64,000 bases of DNA from Acanthosepion pharaonis (Eukaryota; Mollusca; Cephalopoda; Sepiida; Sepiidae), in contig CAHIKZ030001778.1 in the NCBI GenBank assembly GCA_903632075.3, positions 562,501 to 626,500 on the forward strand, read 5' to 3'. The notes under the pieces were generated by a model. It searched no databases. It saw only the letters and a list, made by a program, of their open reading frames with translations, and was not told the DNA's origin. Each line of letters opens with the position of its first letter. Position 1 is the stretch's first letter. The position numbers and the translations under genes are program-made. Of this stretch, positions 22,031-35,700 are shown one piece after another.

Positions 22031-23059
22031 TGACGAAAGACAACAGAAACTGTATCACTGTTTTCAGAGCGGGCGTGGGGTGGGCAATAAAAAGGGACAT
22101 TTTGTCCTGAGCGGCGTCTTTAATTTCTTACTCAAAACACAATCATCCGGGAACGAAAGTTTGTTTTATAAAAACGAAATAAATTATATGAAACTTCAAC
22201 TTAATTCCCGCCTTCTTATGGGACTGCGCGTCTGATGTGACGTGTCGCCAACGACAAAGCCAATGGAATTGATTGAATATTCAGCGTGACATTTTTTCTC
22301 GGCGAACAAAGTCGGCAGAGACACACGTGGGATTCCGCAGGCCATTAGAAACATGAGAATAGTTCGAACACAGAATCTTGCTTTAATGGGCGCGTTCCCT
22401 ACGGTCATGTCTACTTTTTATAATTTCAGCCTTAAGAAGTCTTATAATCCACGGCAAGTCGTGATGTTTATCAGTTTACAGCGGTAGAATACTTTGAGGC
22501 ACTAATTAAATAGATTGGTCCGCTTATAAAAAAAATAGGGAAAGATCTTTCGAGAATAATTTTTTTTTTCAGATTAGCATTCATAAGACATTCTTCAAAG
22601 CGTGATGTTTGTTAGAATCGAAAAATATTGATTGTTTTATCGATTTAGAAGTGGAGTCTTGTTCATAATATTGATAGAGTGTAAAATCAATCCCTGACTT
22701 TTTGCAGAGTTATTGAACCTAGATGTTATTTACACATGTTAAGTTTGAAACTGTATTTACATTATTGATATATACATAATTTTTTAATTTTCTGAATCTT
22801 TAAACATTTTTTTAATAACAATTTTTTGGCAACATACGCAAACACTGAGAGATCATAATTATTCATCTTTAAAGGTGAACTGATAGGTCACAAAAAAAAA
22901 AACTGTTTTATCAGTATTTTGCTTATATGCATTATTTTATTTTTGTATTTATTATTTAGGGGAGGGCTGGAGAAACCCTTTACAGTATAGGATTATTTGT
23001 ATAAACCTCACTATTAAGGAGAGAGGACAATAAAAGAAAAAGAATTAAGAAGACAAATG
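22031..23059. other. No gene recognised
   Basis: AT-rich spacer with poly-T and poly-A runs. Confidence 0.5.
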
Positions 23060-23360
23060 TTAAACAATCGACATTGGTTTTTAAATTTTTGAAGACTTTC
23101 ATGTCTATTGACAGGGAAGCAATTCCTCTTAAGACAAGTTTCTTAGAGAAGTGTGAGAAAATTTAGAGGATAGAACATATGGTTACATCTAGCCATTTCG
23201 ACTAAAATGATGAGATATTGCTGCCAATCTCGTAATGTGCTTAAATTCATGAAGCCTAGGTACCATAGGGAGTTCAATAGGGAAAACCATGAAAATATTT
23301 ATAGAAAAGGCATAGGAATAGAGAAAATATAAGGTGGGAAGGTGAGAAGTCAAGAAGTAA
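23060..23360 (-). mobile_element. LINE-A 3' fragment, decayed
   Basis: The plus strand shows the LINE-A 3' landmark order (CATTGGTTTTTAAATTTTTG, then AGAAGTGTGAGAAAAT, then CTGCCAATCTCG), clearly related to 21480-21700 but with many substitutions. No frame remains. Confidence 0.65.
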
Positions 23361-23419
23361 GTTGTTTTTAAAATTTGGATTTAACTGAAAAACATCACAT
23401 CATGTCTAAGTTCTGAACC

Positions 23420-23835
23420 TTCTTGCAAATCTTCTTCTTCTTCTTCTTCTTAAATGTAGCACCATTCTTAAGAATATAGTTGATTATGGTTCTAGAAACT
23501 TATCCTTTGAAAACTTAGCAATGTTCATCTATTTTTGCTGTATCTCCTAATTTCTGTTCTCATAACCAAATACACACCCTCATTATGTAGGCTATTTGTT
23601 AGTGCTTCTATTCTTTTTTGCTTTTAAATGTCCTGTGAGTGTCAAATTTTCCAATCCCTCTTTCCTCATTATGTACCCAAGAAATGTCAGCTACATATTT
23701 CGATTCTAAGTGTTTCCATTTTCTTTTCTGTTGTTGCTCACATGTTCAGTCCATAGTATCATCATCCTTCTGTAGAACCATTATTTCTGTTGCCTCAAGT
23801 CTCTTCAAGTAAAGGTCAATAAAAACTTCTCTAGT
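23420..23835 (-). mobile_element. LINE-C fragment, minus strand
   Basis: The minus strand reads LKRLEATEIMVLQKDDDTMD near 23820-23750, the decayed counterpart of the LEATEMWFYRRMLRISW block at 56300, followed by broken tail words. A (TTC)n run lies at 23427-23450. Confidence 0.6.
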
Positions 23836-24544
23836 GGTACTGATTGATAATAATGGTCTTAAATATTCCCCTGCATAAAATATATCTCGTTCTAATAATA
23901 AATATCTGAGTGAAAGTCTTGAAAGATATAAATTTGCTGTCATTAATAATTTATTCACAAAAGATTAATCTCTTTATCTAAAAAAAATTTTCTTTAAGGA
24001 ACTGAGAAATTAAATTTTTTGTTAATAACAATTTTAATTACAACTTTCAAATCCGTCTTCACTTAAACAAGAAAACTTTCTTCTCAAGATAAATAATAAT
24101 AATGCCATCAACATATTTCAGGAAAAAAAATGTATCTACATCCCAATTTTGTAGGAGAAACCATCATTCCAATCCATTATGCTTTAGCTTAAAGAGCAAC
24201 CAAGATGTTGTTTTAAAATAGAAATAGAGCCTTGATGGGTTGTTTGCAAATGGTGAGCCTGAAGCAAGATGGTTTCTCGTACAAAGGGGTATGTAAATTC
24301 AATCTGGAGAGCACATTTACTTTATTGAGATTTCTCGAATGCGCATGCTAATAGATGTAATATATACTGTTTAAAAATTAAATTACTATTTATCCACAAA
24401 AATAATGTTTAGAGAATATATCTGTCTCTCTTTTGGAGGATTCTGTCACACACACAAATATAGATTGAGTGGATACCATATCTATGAAACAGATCAGTAC
24501 AAATGCCGAATTTAATTTTATTTTGTTTATATATATATATATAT

Positions 24545-24593
<49 letters not shown>

Positions 24594-26719
24594 CTAGAGA
24601 GAGAGAGAGAGAACAGAAGATATATTCATTTATATTTGATTTGGGATTTATGTCGAATTATTTTTAATTTTATAGATAAGGCAAGGCAAATTTTTCGATA
24701 TGAATTTTTCTCACGAAGAAAAATTGTAGTTTACAATGATCCAACATTTTACGGTTTGACAGGGAAGAAATTGATTAATATATATATTATCCTATATAAT
24801 GTAATAGAAGGCAGCAAGATAACTCATAGACAAGTTAGTCTAGGCAAGATTTTTTATATTGTGGTGGGTAAAGGAGTGCTCGATTTTAGGCATTTCCGTC
24901 CTTTCAACCATAGATTAGTTTTTACGAGATCAGTAAGGTTAGTTTTGTTAACGATACAGATTTACCATTGAGACAGGTGTAAATTTATTTTTCCTTGGGA
25001 ATTATGTCATTGATGAAGATATGGGGGACACTGGCGTCCACGAGGAAAATTGATCTATTTCACGGTTTGATAGGAATAAAATGTATCCAACAATATACGA
25101 AGTCATCCATGTTTTAGAGATGAAACTTTAATTTCTTTCTTTCATCATTGGATGCGTTTGATTGACAGGAATCGATTTGGACGTTCTCCAGATTAGCGTG
25201 TGAAAATAATATGAAAAATTTGTTTTGTTTTGAAAAATATTGCAGTATACGATTGATCAAATTGTCCAGGTTTATTTATTGGAAAAAGGCCATACGATGG
25301 ACGTTTCCAAGAAAGTACGAAAATTTTGTATAACACTGCACGAACATTAATCAAGCATTTACCAGTGAGCAAAAAAGTACTATCGACTGGCCCGGAAACT
25401 TCCTGATTTAAATAAATCGAGAACGCATGGTTAATCTGGAAGGACACGTTAAATGGGCATACAAGTAATTAACATTGGAATATTTTTTGGAAAAAGACCG
25501 TTAATAACGAATTTTTCATTTTGTTTTAATTAATTTGCACAAGGGTGTGTGTAATTAGGAAATTGATGAGAATAAATTTTCATGTCTAAAGATTTTTTAA
25601 TGCAAAAACGATCTATAAATATTTCAAAATTTGCTCAAATATCATAGTTTGAACAAAACAAGTATGTCGAATCTTGTCAGATGTTTTCAAATCTTTTTTC
25701 TTCAGTCTTATCTGCTTTTATCGACACTTTCAGAATAACGTGAATCAGCAATGAAACAACATTATTGCTTGGTCTTAAAGAAGGCCCTGTGATGAAATGA
25801 TGTAACCATTTCAGAGAAAATTTATAGCACATGATGATTGAATAGAGACAAATATGCAGGAAATACCATATTTATGCTTATATGAGATTATTGAATGACT
25901 AGTAACAGGTTCTAATTCCAAAGCCCATATATAAGTTTTATACAGAAGCAGATAGTTTATTTTATATTTGTTGCAATAAAACATATGCCAGAAGGAAGAA
26001 AAAATCCATTAGCATCGTTGTTTGACATGTATTGAGATTTTTTAACATTCCGTTTTTTCAAATGTATTTCTTTTAAACTGATTGTATATCAGCATCTAAA
26101 TAAAATAACAAGAAGAATGAAGTAATGAGGATGCTTTCAGAGAATATAAAGTTTTCATCCCCATTATAGGCATAATATAATAAACCTTAAAATTGACGGA
26201 AGAAACACAAAGAAAGGAATCACAAAGATGCATTGTCCTCAAAGAAATTTTATATAGGAATATCATAAAAAATAGAGATGTTTCACAAGAGAAGGTATTA
26301 TGTACATTATTTACATTGATAATGCTTTGAAATATTTATTGAACGTGAATAAAATATATATAATTTCAGGTGTTTGGAATTCGAACTGAATTTTTTAGTA
26401 CAATGAAGACTATAGTTCCACGTGGTTTACTGGATGTCAGTTATCAGTTATGAAATTTCCTCTGAAAGTTGTTCATGCCTTAAGAATTGAAGTCACCTTC
26501 TTTGGGTCCTGTCACTGGATTAACCAACGCCTTTATCCCCTGTGCCAGAGGGAAATTAAAAAACTCAGTATTTTTTTCCAGAGACCTGTCACTTTGGAAA
26601 AACATATTTTGTATGCTTTTGACCATTTTAAATTTTGACTTTGCAATTAAGGATTATGGAAGAGCCATGTATTGGGTGATATTTTAGAAAAGAAAAAAGA
26701 ATAAGGAAGGATGAATGAA
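23836..26719. other. Gene-free AT-rich stretch
   Basis: Nearly 3 kb with no recognised coding sequence. A 111-codon plus-strand frame at 24636-24971 and an 84-codon minus frame at 25193-25447 show no motif. The block holds a (TA)n then (GA)n microsatellite at 24529-24612. The words TTTGACAGGGAAGAAATTGA and TTTGATAGGAATAAAATG suggest an old degenerate internal repeat. Confidence 0.5.
24529..24612. repeat. (TA)n(GA)n microsatellite
   Basis: Long interrupted TA run passing into a GA run. Confidence 0.95.
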
Positions 26720-29700
26720 ACTTTTTTCTGAACAATACTTTCACACAGAACCTTACAATATAAAACCCCTCCATGCAAAAAACAGCAGAATTTGTAGAAA
26801 CTCTCTCACAAATCTTGAAAACGTCGCATTAAAATTTGTTGAGAAAAGAAAGAATGAATGAACAAAAAAATTCAAAAGAAGCCCTTGGGATCAGTGAAAG
26901 AAGAAGATCTTTTTTTTTTTGAAACAAGAATAGACTTGATTCTCACAAATCTAAGAGAAGGAAAAACGTCGCATTAAAATTTGAGAAGTATGGAAACGTG
27001 ATATGAGGATTGAATAGAACTGAATTTGACAGTCAGTTGCATAAATGGCAAATGAACAGCCCATGAAACAGCAGAGACTTTCTAGTAAAGAGAAGGAAAC
27101 GTGCATTAAAATTTGTGAAGAGCATATGAGGATTGAATGCGGAAATTAGCTGAATTCAATTTAGACCAGTTTTTTCACTTTTGGAATCTTTTGGAAAAGA
27201 CATGAACAGCCCGGTTGAAACAGCAGAATAGACTTGACTCTCTCACAAATCTAAGAGAAGGAAAACGTCGCATTAAAATTTGTTTGCTAATGGAAACGTG
27301 TAGCATATGAGGATTGAATGAACTGTTTGAATTCAAATTCTAGTCTAGTCAGTTGCATTCACTTTCACAGAATCCCTTGGAAAAAGACATGAACAGTTTT
27401 GGTTGAAACAGCAGAATAGACTTGACGCTCTCACAAATCTAAGAGAAAGGAAAACGTCGCATTAAAATTTGTTGAGAAGCTAATGGAAACGTGTAGCATG
27501 AATGAGGATTGAACCTGGAAAAATGAATTCAATTTCTAGTCTAGGATGCTCATTCATTTTCACACAGAAGCCCTTTGAAAAGACATGAACAGCCCTGGTT
27601 GAAACAGCAGAATAGACTTGACTCTCTCACAAATCTAAGAGAAGGAAAACGTCGCATTAAAATTTGTTGAGAAGCTAATGGAAACGTGTAGCATATGAGG
27701 ATTGAATGCGGAACTGGCTAGTGAATTCAAATTCTAGTCTAGTCAGTTGCATTTACTTTCACACAGAATCCCTTGGAAAAGACATGAACAGCCCCGGTTG
27801 AAACAGCAGAATGAGACTTACAAATCTAAGAGAAGGAAAACGAATTAAAATCTAAGAGAAGGAAAACGTCGCATTAAAATTTGTTGAGAAGCTAATGGAA
27901 ACGTGTAGCATATGAGGATTGAATGCGGAACTGACTCTCTGGCTGAGAAATTTCTAAAAAGTTGCATTCACTTTCACTACAGAATTTTTGAAAAAAGACA
28001 TGAATGAAAGCCCCGGTTGAAACAGCAGAATAGACTTGACTCTCTCACAAATCTAAGAGAAGGAAAACGTCGCATTAAAATTTGTTGAGAAGCTAATGGA
28101 AAGCATATGAGGATTGAATGCGGAAATGAAATTTCAGTCTAGTCAGTTGCATTCACTTTCACACAGAATCCCTTGGAAAAAGACATGAACAGCCCCGGTT
28201 GAAACAGCAGAATAGACTTGACTCTCTCTCACAAATCTAAGAGAAGGAAAACGTCGCATTAAAATTTGTTGAGAAGCTAATGGAAACGTGTAGCACAGAA
28301 TTGAGGATTGAATGCCGGAAAAAGCTAGATTGAATTCAAATTCTAGTCTATTCAGTTGCATTCACTTTCACACAGAATCCCTTAAAAAAGACATGAACAG
28401 CCCTGGTTGAAACAGCAGAATAGACTTGACTCTCTCACAAATCTAAGAGAAGGAAAACGTCGCATTAAAATTTGTTGAGAAGCTAATGGAAACGTGTAGC
28501 ATATGAGGATTGAATGCGGAACTGGCTAGCTGAATTCAAATTCTAGTCTAGTCAGTTGCATTCACTTTCACACAGAATCCTTTGGAAAAGACATGAACAG
28601 CCCCGGTTGAAACAGCAGAATAGACTTGACTCTCTCACAAATCTAAGAGAAGGAAAACGTCGCATTAAAATTTGTTGAGAAGCTAATGGAAACGTGTAGC
28701 ATATGAGGATTGAATGCGGAACTGGCTAGCTGAATTCAAATTCTAGTCTAGTCAGTTGCATTCACTTTCACACAGAATCCCTTGGAAAAGACATGAACAG
28801 CCCCGGTTGAAACAGCAGAATAGACTTGACTCTCTCACAAATCTAAGAGAAGGAAAACGTCGCATTAAAATTTGTTGAGAAGCTAATGGAAACGTGTAGC
28901 ATATGAGGATTGAATGCGGAACTGGCGGAAATCAAATTCTAGTCTAGTCAGAACTTCACACAGAATCCCTTGGAAAAGACATGAACAGCCCCTGGTTGAA
29001 ACAGCAGAATAGACTTGACTCTCTCACAAATCTAAGAGAAGAAAACGTCGCATTAAAATTTGTTGAGAAGCTAATGAAACGTGTAGCATATGAGGATTGA
29101 ATGCGGAAGCTAGCTGAATTCAAATTCTAGTCTAGTCAGTTGAAAGAATCCCTTTGAAAAGACATGAACAGCCCCGGTTGAAACAGCAGAATAGACTTGA
29201 CTCTCTCACAAATCTAAGAGAAGGAAAACGTCGCATTAAAATTTGTTGAGAAGCTAATGGAAACGTGTAGCATATGAGGATTGAATGCGGAACTGGCTAG
29301 CTGAATTCAATTTCTAGTCTAGTCAGTTGCATTCACTTTCACACAGAATCCCTTGGAAAAGACATGAACAGCCCCGGTTGAAACAGCAGAATAGACTTGA
29401 CTCTCTCACAAATCTAAGAGAAGGAAAACGTCGCATTAAAATTTGTTGAGAAGCTAATGGAAACGTGTAGCATATGAGGATTGAATGCGGAACTGGCTAG
29501 CTGAATTCAAATTCTAGTCTAGTCAGTTGCATTCACTTTCACACAGAATCCCTTGGAAAAGACATGAACAGAATGGTTGAAACAGCAGAATAGACTTGAC
29601 TCTCTCACAAATCTAAGAGAAGGAAAACGTCGCATTAAAATTTGTTGAGAAGCTAATGGAAACGTGTAGCATATGAGGATTGAATGCGGAACTGGCTAGC

Positions 29701-32700
29701 TGAATTCAATTTCTAGTCTAGTCAGTTGCATTCACTTTCACACACAGAATCCCTTGGAAAAGACATGAACAGCCCCGGTTGAAACAGCAGAATAGACTTG
29801 ACTCTCTCACAAATCTAAGAGAAGGAAAACGTCGCATTAAAATTTGTTGAGAAGCTAATGGAAACGTGTAGCATATGAGGATTGAATGCGGAACTGGCTA
29901 GCTGAATTCAAATTCTAGTCTAGTCAGTTGCATTCACTTTCACACAGAATCCCTTGGAAAAGACATGAACAGCCCCGGTTGAAACAGCAGAATAGACTTG
30001 ACTCTCTCACAAATCTAAGAGAAAGAAAACGTCGCATTAAAATTTGTTGAGAAGCTAATGGAAACGTGTAGCATATGAGGATTGAATGCGGAACTGGCTA
30101 GCTGAATTCAATTTCTAGTCTAGTCAGTTGCATTCACTTTCACACAGAATCCCTTGGAAAAGACATGAAAAGCCCATTAAAATTTGTTGGTTGAAACAGC
30201 AGAATAGACTTGACTCTCTTTCACAAATCTAAGAGAAGGAAAACGTCGCATTAAAATTTGTTGAGAAGCTAATGGAAACGTGTAGCATATGAGGATTGAA
30301 TGCGGAACTGGCTAGCTGAATTCAATTTCTAGTCTAGTCAGTTGCATTCACTTTCACACAGAATCCCTTGGAAAAGACATGAACAGCCCTGGTTGAAACA
30401 GCAGAATAGACTTGACTCTCTCACAAATCTAAGAGAAGGAAAACGTCGCATTAAAATTTGTTGAGAAGCTAATGGAAACGTGTAGCATATGAGGATTGAA
30501 TGCGGAACTGGCTAGCTGAATTCAATTTCTAGTCTAGTCAGTTGCATTCACTTTCACACAGAATCCCTTGGAAAAGACATGAACAGCCCCGGTTGAAACA
30601 GCAGAATAGATTTTGAGAAGCTAATCTCACAAATTGAAAGAGAAGGAAAAACGTCGCATTAAAATTTGTTGAGAAGCTAATGGAAACGTGTAGCATATGA
30701 GGATTGAATGCGGAACTGGCTAGCTGAATTCAAATTCTAGTCTAGTCAGTTGCATTCACTTTCACACAGAATCCCTTGGAAAAGACATGAACAGCCCGGT
30801 TGAAACAGCAGAATAGACTTGACTCTCTCACAAATCTAAGAGAAGGAAAACGTCGCATTAAAATTTGTTGAGAAGCTAATGGAAACGTGTAGCATATGAG
30901 GATTGAATGCGGAACTGGCTAGCTGAATTCAATTTCTAGTCTAGTCAGTTGCATTCACTTTCACAGAATCCCTTGGAAAAGACAGAAGCCCCGGTTGAAA
31001 CAGCAGAAAAAAATCTAATGAAGGAAAAGTCCATTAAAATTTGTTGAAACTAAGCAGAATAGGATTGAATGAACTGGCTCTAATTCACAAATCTAAGAGA
31101 AGGAAAAACGTCCGGTTGAAACATTAAAATTTGTTGAGAATCTAATGGAAACGTCGCATTAAAATTTATGAGGATTGAATGCGGAACTGGCTAGCTGAAT
31201 TCAATTTCTAGTCTAGTCAGTTGCATTCACTTTCACACAGAATCCCTTGGAAAAGACATGAACAGAATGGTTGAAACAGCAGAATAGACTTGACTCTCTC
31301 ACAAATCTAAGAGAAGGAAAACGTCGCATTAAAATTTGTTGAGAAGCTAATGGAAACGTGTAGCATATGAGGATTGAATGCGGAACTGGCTAGCTGAATT
31401 CAATTTCTAGTCTGGAAAAGACATCAGTTGCAGAATTGACTTTCACACAGAAAATCCCTTGAAAAGACATGAACAGCCATGAACAGGTTGAAACAGCAGA
31501 ATAGACTTGACTCTCTCACAAATCTAAGAGAAGGAAAACGTCGCATTAAAATTTGTTGAGAAGCTAATGGAAACGTGTAGCATATGAGGATTGAATGCGG
31601 AACTGGCTAGCTGAATTCAAATTTCTAGTCTAGTCAGTTGCATTCACTTTCACACAGAATCCCTTGGAAAAGACATGAACAGCCCCGGTTGAAACAGCAG
31701 AATAGACTTGACTCTCTCACAAATCTAAGAGAAGGAAAACGTCGCATTAAAATTTGTTGAGAAGCTAATGGAAACGTGTAGCATATGAGGATTGAATGCG
31801 GAACTGGCTAGCTGAATTCAATTTCTAGTCTAGTCAGTTGCATTCACTTTCACACAGAATCCCCTTTGAAAAGACATGAACAGCCCCGGTTGAAACAGCA
31901 GAATAGACTTGACTCTCTCACAAATCTAAGAGAAGGAAAACGTCGCATTAAAATTTGTTGAGAAGCTAATGGAAACGTGTAGCATATGAGGATTGAAGGA
32001 TTGAATGCTGGAACTGGCTAGTTGAATTCAAATTTGGAAAAAGTCTAGTTGAAACAGCAGAATTCACTCTTTCACAAACTAAGAGAAGGAAAACGTCCAT
32101 TAAAATTTGTTGGAAAAGATTGAATGCGGAACAGCCCCTAGGTTGAAACTTGGAAAAGCAGAATAGACGGTTGACTCTCTCACAAATCTAAGAGAAGGAA
32201 AACGTCGCATTAAAATTTGTTGAGAAGCTAATGGAAACGTGTAGCATATGAGGATTGAATGCGGAACTGGCTAGCTGAATTCAATTTCTAGTCTAGTCAG
32301 TTGCATTCACTTTCACACAGAATCCCTTGGAAAAGACATGAACAGCCCCGGTTGAAACAGCAGAATAGACTTGACTCTCTCACAAATCTAAGAGAAGGAA
32401 AACGTCGCATTAAAATTTGTTGAGAAGCTAATGGAAACGTGTAGCATATGAGGATTGAATGCGGAACTGGCTAGCTGAATTCAATTTCTAGTCTAGTCAG
32501 TTGCATTCACTTTCACACAGAATCCCTTGGAAAAGACATGAACAGCCCCGGTTGAAACAGCAGAATAGACTTGACTCTCTCACAAATCTAAGAGAAGGAA
32601 AACGTCGCATTAAAATTTGTTGAGAAGCTAATGGAAACGTGTAGCATATGAGGATTGAATGCGGAACTGGCTAGCTGAATTCAAATTCTAGTCTTGGAAA

Positions 32701-35700
32701 AGTCAGTTGAAACAGCAGAATAAACTTGACTTTCACAAATCTAACAGAAGGAAAACGTCGCATTAAAAAGACTAATGAACAGCCATATGAGGTTGAAACA
32801 GCAGAATAGACTTGATTCACTTTCTCACAAATCTTGGAAAAGAGAAGAAACAGCAGAAAACGTCGCATTAAAATTTGTTGAGAAGCTAATGGAAACGTGT
32901 AGCATATGAGGATTGAATGCGGAACTGGCTAGCTGAATTCAAATTTCTAGTCTAGTCAGTTGCATTCACTTTCACACAGAATCCCTTGGAAAAGACATGA
33001 ACAGCCCCGGTTGAAACAGCAGAATAGACTTGACTCTCTCACAAATCTAAGAGAAGGAAAACGTCGCATTAAAATTTGTTGAGAAGCTAATGGAAACGTG
33101 TAGCATATGAGGATTGAATGCGGAACTGGCTAATTGAATTTCTAGTCTTCAGTTATTCACTTTCACACAGAATCCTTGGAAAAGCATTCACTGTTGAAAC
33201 ACAGAAGACTTGACTCTCTGGAAAAGAGATGAAAAGTCCATTAAAATTTGTTGAGGTTGAAACAGCAGAATAGATTGAATGAACTGGCTCTGAATTCAAA
33301 TCTCAAGAGAAGGAAAAACGAACAGCCCCATTGAAAAAATTTGTTGAGAATCTAAGAATGGAAACGTCGCATTAGCATATGATGGAAATTGAATGAGGAA
33401 ATGTTGGAACTGGCTAGCTGAATTCAATTTCTAGTCTAGTCAGTTGCATTCACTTTCACACAGAATCCCCTTGGAAAAGACATGAACAGCCCCGGTTGAA
33501 ACAGCAGAATAGACTTGACTCTCTCACAAATCTAAGAGAAGGAAAACGTCGCATTAAAATTTGTTGAGAAGCTAATGGAAACGTGTAGCATATGAGGATT
33601 GAATGCGGAACTGGCTAGCTGAATTCAATTTCTAGTCTAGTCAGTTGCATTCACTTTCACACAGAAATCCCTTGGAAAAGACATGAACAGCCCCGGTTGA
33701 AACAGCAGAATAGACTTGACTCTCTCACAAATCTAAGAGAAGGAAAACGTCGCATTAAAATTTGTTGAGAAGCTAATGGAAACGTGTAGCATATGAGGAT
33801 TGAATGCGGAACTGGCTAGCTGAATTCAATTTCTAGTCTAGTCAGTTGCATTCACTTTCACACAGAATCCTTGGAAAAGACATGAACAGCCCCGGTTGAA
33901 ACAGCAGAATAGACTTGACTCTCTCACAAATCTAAGAGAAGGAAAACGTCGCATTAAAATTTGTTGAGAAGCTAATGGAAACGTGTAGCATATGAGGATT
34001 GAATGCGGAACTGGCTAGCTGAATTCAATTTCTAGTCTAGTCAGTTGCATTCACTTTCACACAGAATCCCTTGGAAAAGACATGAACAGCCCCGGTTGAA
34101 ACAGCAGAATAGACTTGACTCTCTCACAAATCTAAGAGAAGGAAAACGTCGCATTAAAATTTGTTGAGAAGCTAATGGAAACGTGTAGCATATGAGGATT
34201 GAATGCGGAACTGGCTAGCTGAATTCAAATTCTAGTCTAGTCAGTTGCATTCACTTTCACACAGAAGCCCTTGGAAAAGACATGAACAGCCCCGGTTGAA
34301 ACAGCAGAATAGACTTGACTCTCTCACAAATCTAAGAGAAGGAAAACGTCGCATTAAAATTTGTTGAGAAGCTAATGGAAACGTGTAGCATATGAGGATT
34401 GAATGCGGAACTGGCTAGCTGAATTCAATTTCTAGTCTAGTCAGTTGCATTCACTTTCACAGAATCCACAGAACAGCCTTGGAAAAGACATGAACAGCCC
34501 CGGTTGAAACAGCAGAATAGACTTGACTCTCTCAGAATAGACTTGACTCTCTCACAAATCTAAGAGAAGGAAAACGTCGCATTAAAATTTGTTGAGAAGC
34601 TAATGGAAACGTGTAGCATATGAGGATTGAATGCGGAACTGGCTAGCTGAATTCAATTTCTAGTCTAGTCAGTTGCATTCACTTTCACACAGAAGCCCTT
34701 GGAAAAGACATGAACAGCCCCGGTTGAAACAGCAGAATAGACTTGACTCTCTCACAAATCTAAGAGAAGGAAAACGTCGCATTAAAATTTGTTGAGAAGC
34801 TAATGGAAACGTGTAGCATATGAGGATTGAATGCGGAACTGGCTAGCTGAATTCAATTTCTAGTCTAGTCAGTTGCATTCACTTTCACACAGAATCCCTT
34901 GGAAAAGACATGAACAGAAGGAAAACGGTTAAAAACAGCAGAATAGACTTGACTCTCTCACAAATCTAAGAGAAGGAAAACGTCGCATTAAAATTTGTTG
35001 AGAAGCTAATGGAAACGTAAAGCATATGAGGATTGAATGCGGAACTGGCTAGCTGAATTCAATTTCTAGTCTAGTCAGTTGCATTCACTTTCACACAGAA
35101 TCCCTTGGAAAAGACATGAACAGCCCCGGTTGAAACAGCAGAATAGACTTGACTCTCTCACAAATCTAAGAGAAGGAAAACGTCGCATTAAAATTTGTTG
35201 AGAAGCTAATGGAAACGTGTAGCATATGAGGATTGAATGCGGAACTGGCTAGCTGAATTCAATTTCTAGTCTAGTCAGTTGCATTCACTTTCACACAGAA
35301 TCCCTTGGAAAAGACATGAACAGCCCCGGTTGAAACAGCAGAATAGACTTGACTCTCTCACAAATCTAAGAGAAGGAAAACGTCGCATTAAAATTTGTTG
35401 AGAAGCCGGTTAATGGAAACGTGTAGCATATGAGGATTGAATGCGGAACTGGCTAGCTGAATTCAATTTCTAGTCTAGTCAGTTGCATTCACTTTCACAC
35501 AGAAGCCCTTGGAAAAGACATGAACAGCCCCGGGTTGAAACAGCAGAATAGACTTGACTCTCTCACAAATCTAAGAGAAGGAAAACGTCGCATTAAAATT
35601 TGTTGAGAAGCTAATGGAAACGTGTAGCATATGAGGATTGAATGCGGAACTGGCTAGCTGAATTCAATTTCTAGTCTAGTCAGTTGCATTCACTTTCACA

